NCBI GenBank assembly: GCA_027346205.1
Contig: DAIESR010000387.1
Location: 1-5,570, forward strand
Length of the DNA: 5,570 bases
Reading direction: 5' to 3'
Source of the DNA: Beijerinckiaceae bacterium
Lineage (GTDB): Bacteria > Pseudomonadota > Alphaproteobacteria > Rhizobiales > Beijerinckiaceae
The position numbers were made by a program, and so were the translations under genes. Below are positions 5,038-5,570 of this stretch, in pieces. The notes beneath the pieces were generated by a model. It was given only the letters and a program-made list of their open reading frames with translations, searched no databases and was not told where the DNA came from. Position 1 is the stretch's first letter; every line of letters begins with the position of its first letter.

Positions 5038-5113
5038 TGGCGCGCCCAACGGGACTCGAACCCGTGTTTTCGCCGTGAAAGGGCGACGTCCTAGACCGCT
5101 AGACGATGGGCGC
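5038..5113 (-). tRNA. tRNA-Glu (anticodon UUC)
   Basis: The minus strand folds as a full cloverleaf of 76 bases with encoded CCA. The acceptor stem is GCGCCCA with TGGGCGC, the discriminator is G, the D arm contains GTCTAGCGGTCTAGGAC, and the T arm contains GGTTCGAGTCC. The anticodon loop CTTTCAC holds TTC, reading GAA and GAG glutamate codons. It has its own promoter upstream and lies downstream of recJ on the same strand. Confidence 0.97.
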
Positions 5114-5151
5114 GGCGGGGCGACAACACCCCATCCTAAAGGACGGGCGGA

Positions 5152-5180
5152 GATATAAAGGCCATGACTGCCGGTGGCAA
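5152..5180 (-). promoter_or_regulatory. Sigma-70-type promoter of tRNA-Glu
   Basis: On the minus strand TTGCCA (5180-5175, five of six to the -35 consensus) is followed after exactly 17 bases by TATATC (5157-5152, four of six to the -10). Transcription would start near 5145, about 32 bases before the mature tRNA. The promoter lies between the recJ stop and the tRNA, so the tRNA need not depend on recJ transcription. Confidence 0.6.
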
Positions 5181-5218
5181 GCGAGCTTCGCAGCTTAATC
5201 CCAACAACGCGGAACCCG

Positions 5219-5570
5219 TTACAGCCCACCCCTGCGGCCCGGCTCGGCACGGGCAAGATCGAGCAGCCGCAATTGCACACGTTCGCGCCCGTTCCAGCGA
5301 TCGAGCAAGAGCGTGCCGGCAAGATGCACGCTCTCGCCCCGCGCCACCTTGAGCGCCTCGCCGAGCGGCTCGCCAATGGCGCGAAAGAGGATTCCTTCGA
5401 GACTCACGCCATCTCCTGCCTTGGCGCGCCAGCGCAAATGCCCCTGGCCGACCTCCGTGACATCGACCAGGCGATGCGCCGGAAAGACGAAGACAGGTTC
5501 GGGATTGCCGGCGCCAAAAGGCCCCGCCCCTTCGAGTGCGGCATAAAGTGTCGGATTGGCACCCGCCGCG
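5219..5570 (-). CDS. recJ: Single-stranded-DNA-specific exonuclease RecJ, C-terminal part
   Basis: The visible 116 codons are the C-terminus of RecJ, the 5'-to-3' single-strand DNA exonuclease of recombination and mismatch repair; the start lies beyond the right edge. The segment LYAALEGAGPFGAGNPEPVF contains the conserved GPFGxGNPEP motif, followed by the small C-terminal beta domain (HRLVDV, LRWRAKAGDG, LEGILFRA, VHLAGTLLLDRWNGRERVQL) and the typical ending QLRLLDLARAEPG. The catalytic DHH motifs are outside the window and cannot be checked. The stop is TAA at 5221-5219, 105 bases before the tRNA-Glu gene. Confidence 0.93.
   Translation of the reverse strand, partial: AAGANPTLYAALEGAGPFGAGNPEPVFVFPAHRLVDVTEVGQGHLRWRAKAGDGVSLEGILFRAIGEPLGEALKVARGESVHLAGTLLLDRWNGRERVQLRLLDLARAEPGRRGGL

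Noticed and set aside
4918..5376. A long minus-strand open frame running upstream of the small protein, through the tRNA.
   Set aside because: It translates the tRNA itself (a PSSSGLGRRPF-type product, a well-known artefact) and overlaps the end of recJ in another frame.
1..5570. CRISPR array, rRNA, or a complete insertion sequence.
   Set aside because: No regularly spaced repeats, no rRNA-like sequence, and only a transposase tail without terminal inverted repeats.

Overview
The window looks like an alphaproteobacterial chromosome, most likely Hyphomicrobiales (Rhizobiales); a methanotroph-like relative such as Methylocystis is possible but only a guess. The clues are moderately high GC, strong GC preference at third codon positions, an alphaproteobacterial-type RecJ C-terminus, a transposase remnant of a kind common in Rhizobiales, and a palindromic intergenic element beginning CTAGAGCGTTT.

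Layout. (1) 39-458, minus: a small exported His-rich protein, with a tandem 10-bp repeat in its upstream region. (2) 547-716, plus: the broken C-terminal end of an IS256/mutator-type transposase. (3) 717-1469: 750 bases without a convincing gene, holding a perfect 8-bp inverted repeat, a Fur-box-like sequence over a possible -35 element, and a foldable RNA segment that can mask the ribosome binding site of the next gene. (4) 1470-4401, plus: a tight four-gene operon. It encodes an outer-membrane beta-barrel-like protein (DUF6662-like), an exported FMN_bind protein with an SGAT flavinylation motif, an ApbE FMN transferase, and a four-helix membrane protein with histidines placed like those of a di-heme cytochrome b. 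A hairpin follows. (5) 4463-5113: a decayed partial copy of tRNA-Glu fused to a REP-like palindrome, a doubtful small ORF, and the intact tRNA-Glu(UUC) on the minus strand with a recognisable promoter. (6) 5219-5570, minus: the C-terminal 116 residues of RecJ, running off the right edge.

How the genes may work together. ApbE would attach FMN to the threonine of the SGAT motif in the FMN_bind protein. The membrane protein could carry electrons from the quinone pool or cytoplasmic side through two b-hemes to that flavin, and the outer-membrane protein could link the system to the cell surface. The final electron acceptor is unknown; the Fur-like site makes iron a reasonable hypothesis. This compact extracytosolic flavin electron-transfer module is the most interesting content. 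Flavinylated extracytosolic systems are known as a class, but this four-gene combination with a DUF6662-like porin, and an ApbE without a visible signal peptide, deserves attention.
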